In this document: piece after piece, positions 1 to 12,288 of the stretch
Layout of the letters: the number at the start of each line of letters is the position of its first letter
Numbering within the stretch: the stretch's first letter is position 1
From: Castor canadensis
Lineage: Eukaryota; Chordata; Mammalia; Rodentia; Castoridae
DNA length: 64,000 bases
Assembly (NCBI RefSeq): GCF_047511655.1
Contig: NC_133392.1
Coordinates: 90,389,042-90,453,041, forward strand
Direction of reading: 5' to 3'
Position numbers and translations under genes: made by a program
The notes under the pieces: generated by a model
Databases searched by the model: none
Told to the model about the DNA's origin: nothing
Seen by the model: the letters and a program-made list of their open reading frames with translations, nothing else

Positions 1-221
1 ATAAATACTGGCTTTCTCACATCTTTTTCTTCATGAGCTTTGTAATATCAAGTTTCTCATTTCTTAGCCTTTACCTCCCCCCTTTTTTGCTATATCCTTT
101 AATAATTACATGTTTACGTATTTTAATATGCAGTTATTACATTTTATGATGTATATTTTATATAAGTACTACTTGGTTCTTCCTCAATTTGTCTAGGTTT
201 TCATATTGATTTGTTTTTTGT

Positions 222-310
222 TTTGCAGTACTGGGGATTAACTCAGGCCTTATGCTTGCTAGGCAGGCACTTTACCACTTGAGCCACTCTACCTGTCCCT
301 GCTGGGTCTT
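222..310 (-). repeat. tRNA/ID-like SINE
   Basis: Reads in reverse: poly-T, then a 'gcagtactgggg...ctcaggcct...gctaggcaggcac...cttgagccac' block, the reverse complement of the tRNA-like SINE consensus found many times in this window. Confidence 0.85.
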
Positions 311-960
311 TTTAGATTTTTTAATTCTTTTGTTTTGGTTCTTTTTTATTTCTTTAAACATCTTAAACAATTTGTATAACTTATATAAGATCTATTTCTG
401 CTCATTGTGTTTTCTGCTGGTTCTCACTTACAGTAGCTTGTTTCCTTACGTAGTTTGTAACTTCAGATTGTGTTCTCATGTTCAGTGACTCTTTATTAGA
501 ATCCTGAGTGGCCTAACAAATAAAGGCCTGAATGTCTATCTCTCCAGGAGGATCAGTTGCTGCTAGTGCCCTGAGATGCTACAACCTGGGAGCAATTTAA
601 GCTAATTTTTTAGCTAAGGTTTTCCAGCTCATGTTGTAGTATAAATTCTCACCCTAAACCTCTGTGGAAGGGGGTCTGTGTTTTTAACATCTTATGAGCC
701 TAATCCAAGACAGATAGGGTCCCTTGTTTAATTTTTATTGAAAGTAGGCAGATTCTTTCCTAGTTTACCCTTTCTGTGTGAGTCTCTCTTTTATGCAGGA
801 GTCTATGTTCCAACTCTCCATCTTTTGAAGACACTAAGGCTTATCTCCTTGCTCAATAAGGTCCTTAAAACCAAGCTTCAAAGTTAATATAATAGACTGA
901 CATCCTCAAGCAGCAAGAGCTTCAGTGGCTGTATACCACTCTGAATCCAGTCCCTTCTGT

Positions 961-992
961 ATGTGGGTGTGGGTGTGGGTGTGGGTGTGTGT
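961..992. repeat. (GTGGGT)n short tandem repeat
   Basis: About five GTGGGT units. On the plus strand the spaced G-triplets could in principle form a G-quadruplex. Confidence 0.85.
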
Positions 993-1339
993 CCACAGAG
1001 AGTTCTTCTCTACAGATGAGTTTGGCTGAGCATTTCAAACCACATTGTTCCATTTTGTCTAGCATACCCAGTGTTTTGTCAGCTTCACAGCTAGAATCTC
1101 AGTATTCCCTATTACCTTCTATGAGCATGTGACTTAATTCTAGGAGACAGAAACATCCATTACTCCATCATTAACCTTTATTGGTTTTTTTTTCTGTGCC
1201 AGTTGCTAATAATCAGGTATGCATAAGAATATGATGAAAAGCACACTCACAGTGACATTAAGATACAGAGGTAAAAAAGACCAATTCTGATGGAAGATCT
1301 GGGAAGGTCTTACAGATGAAAATGTACTGGAGCTGGATG

Positions 1340-1600
1340 ATAATAATACCTAACTTTTATCTAGTGTTTCCTCGGCACCAGCTTCTGTGGAATCATTTCC
1401 CATGTGTTGGTGTGGTCATGTACATGTATAGTCACTTGTCCTTAAAACAAAGCATAAAATTGGTATTCTTAACATCCCAGTTTTACAACTGAGGCAACAG
1501 AAAATTTGAGTAATTTTCCCAGAGTCATACAGAAAGTAATTGGCAGTACCTGGATAGAAACGCAAGCAGATTGAACCCTGATTCAAGGCTTTTCAGCTAT
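1340..1600 (-). repeat. MIR, ancient SINE
   Basis: Reverse MIR core: 'ttttacaactgaggcaacag', then 'agagtcatacagaaagtaattggcagtacctgg'-type sequence. Strongly diverged. Confidence 0.6.
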
Positions 1601-2339
1601 TCTGATACATTGTGCTTGGACAGAGATCGGGGAGGGCAGTCCATCCGTACATTGAAAAATATGAGGAATATGTACTAAATTGCTATGAAGATTGCTGTTG
1701 TGAGACACTGAGGAAAAGCAGACTCACAGTATATACCACAGGACAGGCACTTAATAAATGCCCACCTTCATTCTTCTTCAACCTTGTGCCACCAGCTTGT
1801 CCCTAAATTCCTTAAGGTTGCAGCCAAGCTGAACATAAAGACATGCCTGGCCTTTACAGAACCCAGTATTAATTAGTGATTGAGCCCTTGAATTAATATG
1901 TTATTTAGGTAATGATTTGGGCACTTAGGTTTATATTACAGTATAGCTCTCAAAGCACTCTTACTTCTGTTGATTCAATTTATCAGCACATCAAACCTCA
2001 GAGGGAGACAGGGTAGATGTCTGGCTTCGGTGACAAATGTGAATTCTACTGAGGTAGTAATAGCAAAGGATGAGTATGAATTATGTACAACCAGCTGAGG
2101 AGAACAGGAGAGACGATGCAAACCGTGGGGCTCTGGGAAGCCTCAAAAGGAGATAGTGGCAGGAGGCCACCTATTTTTTTTGCTGACCTATCTCTTTAGT
2201 TCCAAACATGTCATCAGCCATTTGAGAGAACTTGGATAAGTTGTCCATTTCTCCGAGTGTTGCCTCATCATTCAGCCATTACTTCATGCTCAGACGTGGG
2301 ATTCCCCTCCCATGCTGCCCGTCTCACTTTATCAGTGTT

Positions 2340-2465
2340 CTTTTAGGACTGTGAGCTCCCCAAGAGCAGATACTCCTTTTTTTACTTGCTGTAACTCTAG
2401 CATCCAGCATATGTTGACACATGGGAGATGCCCAGCATATATTGAACAAACTTTGAATAAGTGCT
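2340..2465 (+). repeat. L2 3' end
   Basis: Resembles the L2 tail: 'ctgtgagctccccaagagcag', then 'catccagcatatgttgacaca', ending near 'attgaacaaactttgaataa'. Confidence 0.55.
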
Positions 2466-3119
2466 TTGGATAAAAGAAGAAAGAAAGGAGAAACAATGTC
2501 AATGTCATAGATTCAGATCTAAGGTGCCAAGAGCGCAAGCACTCTTGCAAATAATGAGAAGGCTGAGCCAGAGAGATGGTTCTGCCTGTAACAGGAAATT
2601 CAATGAGCTGGATATGGTTGTGTATAACTATGAAGCATTTTAAAGAGTTGGGAGCTTCCCTGGTGACTTTAATTGCAGCCTGTATTTTCCATTTGTTTAG
2701 CTCAATTGTATTTTCAGAAATAGCACAAAAATAAACTTTAGCATTGGCTTTACCCAAAAGGCCACAAATTCCAGATAGTTGAGAGAGGTGGGGTATGTAT
2801 CAGAGAGGTTTTACATTGTTGAAGTGTTCCAAGATGCTTTGTAAACATGGCCTTGAGCAGCTAGACCTGGACTCACACCTGGAGAATTTGCCTTTCCTCC
2901 TCTCCATAACTACCTTTTCCTTCTCCCTTGCCCAGGGTCTGCTTCAACAAAACTTTCCTGGGCCCAGTAGCCACAGGCCAATGGAAAACAGTCCTGTCTT
3001 TTGTCTGAAGCATAACAATACAAAATTAACCAAAAAGTAATAGAAACAAGATGTGCTTACCCACCATTACAACGCAATGTAAAAATAAGCTCTTTCCATT
3101 TTAAGATGACTTAAATACT

Positions 3120-3215
3120 GGGCTGCGGATGTAGCTCAGTGGTAGAGCACTTACCTAGCACACACAAGGCCCTGAACTCCATCCTGTATACCACAAAAAA
3201 TAAATAAATAAAATT
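3120..3215 (+). repeat. tRNA/ID-like SINE with A-rich tail
   Basis: Contains intact-looking Pol III A-box (TAGCTCAGTGGTAGAGC) and a B-box-like GGCCCTGAACTCCATCC, followed by (AAAT)n. The A-rich tail and lack of an acceptor stem mark it as a retroposon, not a tRNA gene. Confidence 0.88.
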
Positions 3216-4041
3216 TAGATCCTGGGTACAAGTAGAGTCTTTGGGACCCACAAGAAGGACAGCTAAATGTCCATGGGGGAAGTGAAGGAGAGACATCTCA
3301 CTTCTGAAGTGTTTCCTCACCCAACTATGAAAATGACCTAATCATGTACCAACAAAAGCAATTGTACAGAGAAAGTAATATAGTAATGCAAATATTCAAA
3401 CCAAATTGGAAAAGCAAAGAAAGAAGCAGCCAGAAAACATTACATCATTCGAATTGCAGCCTGGCCAAGACAGCATCTGGACGCGCATCCTCTGTCCAGC
3501 TTTCTTCACATACCACCCCTGATGCTACTTTGCCTTTATAAAGTAATGGCTCGGTATTTGCACAAAACCCTTTGTGTGGCTGTTCTCTAAGGAACAAGGC
3601 TTCTCACAGTGTCCCTTCACAAGCGGGGACTTCCCCAGTGGAATGCTTTAATAGGCTTCCGGGTCAAAAAGGGCTCTTCTCTCTGAAGGCATAGGAGGAG
3701 TGCTGTACCTCTGGCCAGTGTGTGTATTTTCATTGTGTGACCCGGGCAGGCTGTGCTTATGTTCCTTCCTCACTGGGTCATTTCCACTTTAGTTCTGAAA
3801 ACAAAAAGCAATTGATTAAACAAAGAGCCTCCCTGACTAAATCTTGGATTCCCCCTTTGGGTTTGGAAAGGGAGGAGAGAGGACTCCAGAACCCAAAGTT
3901 GATTCAAGTCTGCCTGAGTGTCTGAGGATGAGAGGCCTCTTCTGGCACATTCTGTGGGGAAATGGGTCCTGGACAGGCTGTGGATAAGAAGTCCTGAGGA
4001 AAATCCTAGCTCTGCCACTGGAGAATCAGGCAAGAAACCTC

Positions 4042-4738
4042 TTTTTTTTTTTTTTAATTTTATTATTCATATGTGCATACAAGGCTTGGTTCATTTCTCC
4101 CTCCTGCCCCCACCCCCTCCCTTACCACCCACTCCACCCCCTCCCTCTCCCCCCCACCCCCTCAATACCCAGCAGAAACTATTTTGCCCTTATCTCTAAT
4201 TTTGTTGAAGAGAGAGTATAAGCAATAATAGGAAGGAACAAGGGTTTTTGCTAGTTGAGATAAGGATAGCTATACAGGGAGTTGACTCACATTAATTTCC
4301 TGTGCATGTGTGTTACCTTCTAGGTTAATTCTTTTTGATCTAACATTTTCTCTAGTTCCTGGTCCCCTTCTCCTATTGGCCTCAGTTGCTTTTAAGGTAT
4401 CTGCTTTAGTTTCTCTGCATTGAGGGCAACAAATGCTAGCTAGTTTTTTAGGTGTCTTACCTATCCTCACCTCTCCCTTGTGTGCTCTCGCTTTTATCAT
4501 GTGCTCAAAGTCCAATCCCCTTGTTGTGTTTGCCCTTGATCTAATGTCCACATATGAGGGAGAACATACGATTTTTGGTCTTTTGGGCCAGGCTAACCTC
4601 ACTCAGAATGATGTTCTCCAATTCCATCCATTTACCAGCGAATGATAACATTTCGTTCTTCTTCATGGCTGCATAAAATTCCATTGTGTATAGACCACTG
4701 ACGAATGGATTAAGAAAATGTGGTGTCTATACACAATC
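4042..4738 (-). mobile_element. Young L1, 5'-truncated, with inverted 5' tip
   Basis: Starts with poly-T, then reads the reverse complement of the L1 3' UTR (with its C-rich tract at 4100-4160) and the end of ORF2 down to 4693. From 4696 to 4737 the sequence switches to the forward L1 orientation. The two arms share CTATACACAAT, so this is a classic 5' inversion from twin priming. Confidence 0.92.
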
Positions 4739-5364
4739 TTAAAACTCTGGATCTTTGGCGTGTTAAGCAAGAACAGTAATACTGTTGCCTCCTGGGTTTG
4801 TGAAGAGACCATGTTATAATGAGCTTCTCAAGCACACAGCAATGAGGAGTCTAGAAATGGTAGGTATTCTTGTTATCACCTCTTGGCTGTCCTTCAGCCT
4901 TCTATCCCTCACCTCGGATACCACTGAATGCACAGCCCAAGCTCAGTGAGGAAGCAGTCAAGGGCCATTTCTAGCCATAGCAAGTTTCACTGGACTCATC
5001 ACTGTGAAATGAAGGAAATATCATTTACTCAATGAAATTTCCTCTTCCCCTTCAGGTGCTGAGTGCTGAACCTTTGGCACATCACCGACAATCCCTACTG
5101 CCTAGTAGCTTGAGAATGTCTTCATTTCAGTGTGTCTCCGTTTGTGAGGACATCTCTAGCCTTGAAAAAGCTGGGGTTGGGTGGGGAGGAAACAGAGAGA
5201 ATCGGAGGGAAGAACCAGGGACTGCAGACAGACAAACCTGCCTATCTCTGTTACTCAGAGCAGTCCCAGGAGCTGCATCCAGAGAACTGCTGGTGAAGCA
5301 GCCATAACACGGGTTCAGGTGAATGCTACCAGGTGCAGATGAGCTGAGTGAGCTGCCATGTTGA

Positions 5365-5465
5365 GTCAGGTAAAACAAAACGTAAATGAAGTCCTGGATT
5401 CGAGTCCCACCACTCACCCTCCCAAGGGTTGGGCAAGTTGCTAGATTTCGTTTGTAAAATGTGGT
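5365..5465 (+). repeat. MIR
   Basis: MIR-like core: 'ctggattcgagtcccaccac', then 'gggcaagttgctagatttcg' and 'tgtaaaatg'. It directly abuts the orphan CpG island. Confidence 0.55.
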
Positions 5466-5521
5466 TGAGAGCAATACTACCTGGGAGGGAGAGGTAAAAT
5501 GAGAAGGAGTGTGCAGAGGAT

Positions 5522-5805
5522 GCTCGCGGTGCTAACTGGGATTGGGACAGGCCCGCATCCCCTGCGCAAGAGTGGCCTGGCCCGCAGAGGTCACAAGCCC
5601 CGCCCCCCCTCCCCCCTGCGGGATGGGTCGCGCCGCCCGCGGGGACCTGACCTGGCTTGGTCGCCCAGCCGCTCTCGGGTTCCAAAAGGCCGGGGACACG
5701 CACCAGCGTCCCCGCGTGCGTCAAGCGCCAGCTCTGAGAGCTCCCAGGCCAAGCTGGCGCTCGTACAGGGCAAGGGCCACTGTGTCGCAGGAGGCCCGCG
5801 CTGGG
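5522..5805. promoter_or_regulatory. Small orphan CpG island
   Basis: A roughly 280 bp block rich in CpG and C-runs (for example CCCGCCCC-type and GCGCCGCCCGCGG motifs) stands out from AT-rich surroundings about 28 kb downstream of CCN1. No exon or matching gene is recognisable. It may be a lncRNA promoter, an enhancer, or a decayed GC-rich insertion. Confidence 0.5.
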
Positions 5806-6304
5806 CAGCAGGCTCATGAGTGTTGGAATTGGGTCCCTGCTTAATCACAAGGGTTGCAACCTAGTTTCTGATGTTCTAGTACCATTCATTCTTGCACAGA
5901 GAAAAGACAGAGAAAAGAAAGGATGAGAAAAGAACGCAAATTTATGTCTATTTGTTGAGTTCAGGTGTTTCCAAATGCATTTTCTTTTTATTTAAAACAA
6001 ATGTCAACAAGCAAACCCAAAAAACCTTTGCAGTTGTGTACTGCAGTGGACAAAGATTACACCATGCTTGTGTTGCAGTGGTGCTATGGCAGTGCATATG
6101 TTTTTATATGGTGGAACTTTGCAGGAAGTCCTATGCATGTATAACAAGCAAACGTGAAGTTTCAGAAGCCAGGCCTCCAAACAAAGATTAGAATGACAAT
6201 AACTTCAAATCTGGACATGGGTGCTGGGTGGGGGGAGTGGGGGCACTCAGCCAAGCTGGGTGTGCCTGAGCCCTAGTCAAGGGGGCAAGGATATTCAAGG
6301 TGAA

Positions 6305-6485
6305 GAGTCAAGGGTTTAATTCAGTCCTGACACTTACTAGCTGTGTGACCGTAGGCAAGTTACCTTTGCGTTCCTCATCTCTAAAACAGGAAACAACCTC
6401 TACTGGGCATCCCTGATACTGAGTTGGAAACAGGATGACAGCTCTTGAGCACTGTGCAAAGTAAGTGCTCAATAAATGCTAGTCC
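6305..6485 (+). repeat. MIR
   Basis: Good MIR match: 'cacttactagctgtgtgacc', 'ggcaagttacctttgcgttc', and the tail 'taagtgctcaataaatgcta'. Confidence 0.8.
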
Positions 6486-7961
6486 AGAACAATGGTTCTG
6501 GATTCATGGTACCAGTCCCCTACTTGTGCCCCAAGGATTTGGTCTCATTCATCAAATGAGATAAAACTGATCTTGCCTGACCAAAAGAAAAAAAATTCTG
6601 TGAAGATTGTGCTTGGAGCACATCGGGGACACCACGGATCTTCAGTGCTGGCTAAACTTGGTTTTATAGACCGTTGTCATCAGCCCAGTTGATTGCAGAA
6701 GAAGAGAGACTCTCAGCCGCCAGGGGAGCTGACAGGTTGTTAACTCTGAATAATGGGAGTGCCAAGGCAACAAGATGAGGTTGCATGACACGTTGGCAAC
6801 ATTTTTCATTGTGGCCTTTCAATATCTGGCTTTGTGATCCTCCCACTCCATGTGGCAAATGGTGGTGTAGCCTTCCTAGGCTGCAGTGCCTTTGGGAAGA
6901 CATAAGACCCATCTCTAAAGTGTTCACACCCGTCACTCACCCTGAATGAATACTTAGGGAGGACTAGATAATTACTACAACTGCAATGTTGTATCTTCAT
7001 TTTCCCCTTCCTTCAGGTAGTTTGAAATCCGGCTGAGAAGCACTCTGTGCACAGTTTTGTATGACTTGCATTTTGAAAGAGTCACAGACCTGTTGGAATG
7101 CTGCCTGCCCATTATACAAACACTAGAAGTTGGCAAAACATACTGTGAGGGTTTGTGTGAGCTTAACCAAGTTACTGGATCTAACTAGGCCTCTGTTCCT
7201 GATCTGGACTAGGTGACTTCTGAACTCCTGCTAGACTGGCTATGACTATGTGCCACTCTTCTTTCTTTAATAGAAGTGAGGAACTTGTTCAATATTGTAG
7301 ACTACTGAGGTTCTAACCTACATTAGGAAAAATAATATGGGGGAAAAAGTCTATATTCTCCTATACTCTGGTATTCTAGTTTGTTTTAGCCTGAAGGAGC
7401 CTCAGAAATAGTCATCTTAACATAGTGATTTGTTCTTGCTTTTCCTGGTCCAGTCCGGAGACTACAGTTGGGCAAACTTTTCCTCACCTGGTGAGCTCAT
7501 ATGTAGTGCTGATCAGATGCACTTCTGCCTTGGCTTCTGATTTTTGACTGTGACTCAAGTCACCCCTTAAAAACCAATGAGAAGGCAGTCGTGAGAAATT
7601 AGCCAAATTGGTTTTTAATCTATGAGCCCTCGTGTGCACACTGAAATCGAAGGGCTTTTGTTTCTTGGCAAAATGGTTGTTTAGATAGGAAATATGTTGT
7701 GTAAATCTACAAATACAGATTTTCATATATACAATTTACATATTTATGTCATTGCTGAAATTCTAAACTAAGTGGCCCTAGGTAGCTACTGGTACCAGTC
7801 ACCTCATTAGTGCCTCTCGCATTTAGGACATTAGCATGTCTCACGGGCAAGTGCTGTTCACTGTGTGTCTAACGGAGGATTATTAATGACTTTAAAACAT
7901 ACGACTCTTCCTTTTCCTTCTGCCTCCCCACTACTTGATCTTAGATGAAAAGGGAATGGAA

Positions 7962-8080
7962 GCCAGTTCTCTGTGACTCTGCTACTAACCAGCTACTAAG
8001 CAGCTATGTAACCTTGCACAGCCTTTCTCCCTTTCTGGACCAAGGATTCCTTATCTGAAAAGGACTATACCTTGGGCCAG
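7962..8080 (+). repeat. MIR
   Basis: Diverged MIR core: 'gcagctatgtaaccttgcac', then 'ggattccttatctgaaaagg'. Confidence 0.6.
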
Positions 8081-8877
8081 CCCTAAAATGTCATGTGCAT
8101 TGCTGTCAAGCATTCAGCCAGCCTGGAAAGGTTATCTGCTGCCAGCTACTGTTGTCTCTTGGAACTTCCATTTGTAAGAGGCTGACTTTCACTCCCAGCT
8201 CTGAAGATCCTCAGGGCATGCTCTACACTGCTCTGCCAGGAATTCAGGCTGAGTTTTGGTTCAGACTTGGGTTCAGAACCCCAGAGTCAAGAAGAACTTC
8301 CTCCCATTTAAAGGCTAACTCAAGAACTCTAGGCCTTCCAGGAGAGGTAGGTCATATTTCCTGTGTGTTTGCTCTGTCACCTGATGTTTGTTTATCTTCT
8401 GCTCAATCATTCAGGCTTATTTCTTTCTTCTCTTCAAATTCCAGCCAGCTGAGCTTGTGTGACCCTGTGAAAGCCCTCTTTATGGGTATTTCTCCTCTCC
8501 ATTCACTTTTTGTTGAAGTTTCCAGGAAGGAATGTGATATGAGCCCATGCAATACAGCTAAACAGAGGAGCAAATAGACAGATACACAGGAATAACCTCC
8601 ACAGGTTGGGTTCCTGGGCCAGAGAAACAGCAGCCTCTAGTGACATGGATGGAAAGCCAACTGGCCTTGTGGCCTGGGCAGACTCTCTGTCCTTAACTTG
8701 CTGTAGAAGCATGTGGACTGCCCTATACTCTTTCCTCTTGTCTGTAATGGGTGTAAAACATCTTTCAATAGATGCTAGATTGAAAAGTCACTAAAAAGTA
8801 ACAGGCCTTGTATATGCCTCATACAGTACTCTGGTACTTACCGAAGAAAATCTCTCGTTTTTATCTTTCCCCATAAA

Positions 8878-8985
8878 CTTTTTTTCTGGGGGGGTTGGGG
8901 GGAAGGGCAGGTCTTACTATGTAGCCCAGACTGGGATTATATAGCCAAGAGATAGGATTATTACAGGTGTGAGCACCATGCCCAT
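8878..8985 (-). repeat. B1-like (7SL-derived) SINE
   Basis: Poly-T, then 'aggtcttactatgtagccca' and 'tacaggtgtgagcaccatgc', the reverse of a B1 monomer. Confidence 0.75.
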
Positions 8986-10879
8986 ATCACCCTATAAACT
9001 TTTTTTTTCTGTCCTTTTTTTTTTCTTTTCTTTCCTGCATCCAAAGTGAAAGATGAGATGATTTCTTGATTATGTTGGGTTTTCTGTAACTTTTTGCTGC
9101 TAGAATAAATGACTGATTGGAAAGGATGTCCAGCAGCAACTGCATTAGTTTGCGTTGGCAGGTAAGCAGAGGTCTTTGGGGGTCCATGTGACAAGCCCAT
9201 GAGGGGGCTAGAAATACAGGGGGCTAAAGTGACAAGAAAGAGTGTTTCAGGCAAAGCAGAGTCTGAGGTGCCATGGAGCACATCTTTTGCCTCCTCCTTT
9301 TCTGCCAGACCCAGCGCAGGGAACATGTGATGCTTGAGAAAGGCCTTTCTGGAAGGGTGAACCACAAAAATGCAGCCTTGCATGCTGCCTGATGAGCAGT
9401 CTGAGCAGTGGTGACCGGTACCCACATGAATGTACAGATTGGTCTTCTGCATGACAGGTCATAACTGGAAATGGATGCTCCTGTCTTTGCCAGGCTGGGA
9501 TGGGCATGAAGTTGGGGACCAGTTTGAAGGTTTGGAATTACAAATTTGTAAGTAAGCAACCCAAATCGAACTGTGTATCCAACTTTGCCCTATGGTACCT
9601 TGTTCCTGTCCTGTGTGTTTCAACTCCTTTCCCAAACTGCTATTTGACCCTGCCTCTTACGGCCCATGAAAGCAAACAGATGGAACACATTAGCCACATC
9701 TCTTGCTAAGGTCCTTTTACTTATATTAGTTAAAGCTGCTATGCTCTTTACTGGGAAGTCGTTTTGACTCTAAAAGTAACATTTGTGAAGGGAATGCTTT
9801 GTCATGATTCCCCATGTTTGGAGAATTTGAAATTTGAGCCCTTCACTGATTGGATGAGAGCTCAAAAAAGCGTGCCTCCTGAAGGTGTGGCTACAAAGAC
9901 ACTGAGCAGAAAGAAAGGCACCTTCCCCCCACCTCACTCTACTCCACCTCCCTCGGAGGTGAGGTAAATTTCCACACAAATCTCAATCCCGGGCTGCTAG
10001 TGTTCATCACTGGGTACATCTGGAGGTGAATTTTGGTGACGTGTGCACCCTTCAAGACACTTACAGAGCCATTTAAAGAAACCCAAGGGCCATGAGGATG
10101 AGATTGAGGAAATGTGTGTGTGGCATGCAAGACTGCAAGCCAGCAGAGGTGGGCTGGTGCACAGCACCAAAGGCTTTTCCTCACCCAAACACATCAAGTG
10201 TCAGCTGAGGTCCAAAGAGATGGGAGCATCTCAAAGCACAATGCTGAGCAAAACCTACCAATCTCAAGAGTGTACGCAGCACGATTCTTTTGTCAAAAAT
10301 CACAAAACCCAGCAAAGTTCAGAAGTCAGGAGAGTTTCCCTTGAGGGACTTTTGGAGAAGTGATTAAGTCTGTTTCTGGATCAAAGTACTAACTGGCTAT
10401 ACAGGTGTGTTCAGTTTGTGAAGATTTGTCCAGCTCTACACTGACAGTATGTTATACTTAAACTGTGTATTAGATTTAATTTTGTATTTCAATAGACATA
10501 TTGAAATGTATGTATATGAAATTTATATACAATATGTTTATTTCAGTGTACATTATATTTCAGTTAGGAAACAATTTACTAAGAGGCACTTCTATATACA
10601 TTGACAAGGAACCATGTCCAAGGTATATCAATAAATGGGAAACACTAGAAACAGAATAAATATGCTATGTTGTTGTAAAAAATATGTAAGCATATTACTG
10701 TGTCTGCACAGAACATCTCTGGAAAGATTCCAGAGAAGTGATTGGAGGCAGAAGCAGGAGGAGAACTTGATTTTTCCTCTATGTCACTTTGTGTCTGTTG
10801 AATTTTGTGTTATATGCTCAGATATTTTATTCAACAAAAATACTCATTAAAAGTTAATTAATAATACATTATACTAAGC

Positions 10880-11060
10880 ATAAACCAGTCACAAAAAGGC
10901 AAAGGCTATCTGACTACACTTATTTGAATGAACTAGAGTGCTCAAATTTATATAAACAAAGTACAATGGGGTTGCCAAGGGCTGGGCAAGAGTGAAAAAT
11001 GGCAAATTATTATTTAATGGATATGATCGTTCAATATGGGAAGATGAAAAAGTTCTGGAG
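10880..11060 (+). mobile_element. Ancient L1M 3' end, left part
   Basis: Matches the remembered old L1 tail: 'ggggttgccaagggctgggc' to 'gaagatgaaaaagttctgga'. It is interrupted by later insertions and resumes at about 13,702. Confidence 0.65.
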
Positions 11061-12026
11061 CCACACTAAGACTCCACCTCACCCCTGTTAGAATAACCAT
11101 CATCAAAAACACCACAACAACAGATGTTGGAGAGGATGTGAGGAAAAAGGAACCCTCGTACACTGCTGGTGGGAATACAAGCTAGTGCACCCACTCTGGA
11201 AAACAATATGGAGAATTCTTAAAAAACTAAACATAGATCTGCCATATGATCCAGTAATCCCACAACTAGGGATATACCCAATGGAATACGACTCAGGTTA
11301 CTCCAGAGGCACCTGCACACCCATGTTTATTGCAGTGCTATTCACAATAGCCAAGTTATGGAAACAACCAAGATGCCCCACTACTGATGAATGGATCAAG
11401 AAAATGTGGTATTTATACACAATGGAATTTTACTCAGCCATGAAGAAGAATGAAATCTTATCATCTGCAAGTAAATGGATGGAATTGGAGAACATCATTC
11501 TGAGTGAGGTCAGCCAGGCTGAGAAGATCAAAAATCGTATGTTCTCCCTCATATGCGGACTTTAGATCTAGAGCAAATGCAGCAAAGTGGTTGGACTTGG
11601 GTCACATGACAAGGGAGAGCATAAGGGGAGATATAGGTAGGAAACCCAAAACATGAAAGCATTTGATGTCCCCACTGCAGAGGAGCTAATATAGAAACCT
11701 TAAAGCGACAGAGGTTAACATGAGAAGGGGATCACGAACCAGTGTAAAGATCAGTTAGAGATGAATCAACTTGGGTTGTAACACATTTGTACATGAAAGC
11801 AATGCTAGGAATCTCTCTGTATAGCTATCCTTATCTCATCTAGCAAAAATGCTTTGTCTTTCTTATAATGCTTGTGTCTTCAACAAAATTAGAGAGAAGA
11901 GCAGAACAGGTTCTGCCTGGAAGCAAGGCGTGGGGGCGGGGCAGAGGGAGGGTGCGGAGGGCAGAGGGGAGAAATGGGCCAAAAAATTTATTCACATGTG
12001 AATAAGTGAATAAAAATTAAAAATAA
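11061..12026 (+). mobile_element. Young L1, 5'-truncated, with 15 bp target-site duplication
   Basis: Encodes the C-terminal end of ORF2 (frame 11185-11565), then the 3' UTR with a G-rich tract (about 11925-11970) and an A-rich tail. GAAAAAGTTCTGGAG flanks it at 11046-11060 and 12027-12041. Confidence 0.93.
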
Positions 12027-12045
12027 GAAAAAGTTCTGGAGATGG

Positions 12046-12277
12046 AGGGTGCCAGGCATGGTGGTACATACTTGTAATCCCAGCTATTTGGGAGGGTGGT
12101 GAAAGGAAGACTGGAACCAAAGTTCAAGGCCAATCCAAGGCCTGCCTGGGGCAAAAAGTGCAAGACTCTATCTGAAAAATAAACTAAGGCAAAAAGGGCT
12201 GGGGGCAGGGCTCATGTGGTAAAGCACCACCAAGCAAGCACAGGGCCCTTAGTTCAAACTCCAGTACCACTAAAAAG
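12046..12277 (+). repeat. Composite B1-like plus tRNA-like SINE
   Basis: Left half is 7SL/B1-like ('caggcatggtggtacatact', 'cttgtaatcccagctatttg'), right half tRNA-like ('aaagggctgggggcaggg', 'agttcaaactccagtaccac'). It sits inside the old L1M copy between two young L1s. Confidence 0.87.
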
Positions 12278-12288
12278 AAGAGGTCCTG

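Larger units (their letters stand above)
1..3118. other. Intergenic DNA, no gene recognised
   Basis: AT-rich sequence holding a tRNA-like SINE (222-310), a hexanucleotide repeat (961-992), a MIR (1340-1600) and an L2 tail (2340-2465). Short open frames here have no recognisable domain or exon structure. Confidence 0.7.
4739..11045. other. Intergenic DNA, no gene recognised
   Basis: Contains MIRs (about 5365-5465, 6305-6485, 7962-8080), the orphan CpG island, and a B1-like SINE (8878-8985). Open frames up to 163 codons occur, but none has a recognisable domain or flanking splice signals that I could support. Confidence 0.65.

Noticed and set aside
3120-3215. tRNA-gene-like sequence with A and B boxes
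   Set aside because: It has an A-rich tail and no foldable acceptor stem, and it matches many similar copies in the window; it is a tRNA-derived SINE.
11185-11565. 126-codon open frame resembling a reverse-transcriptase protein
   Set aside because: It is ORF2 sequence of a 5'-truncated L1, not an independent gene.
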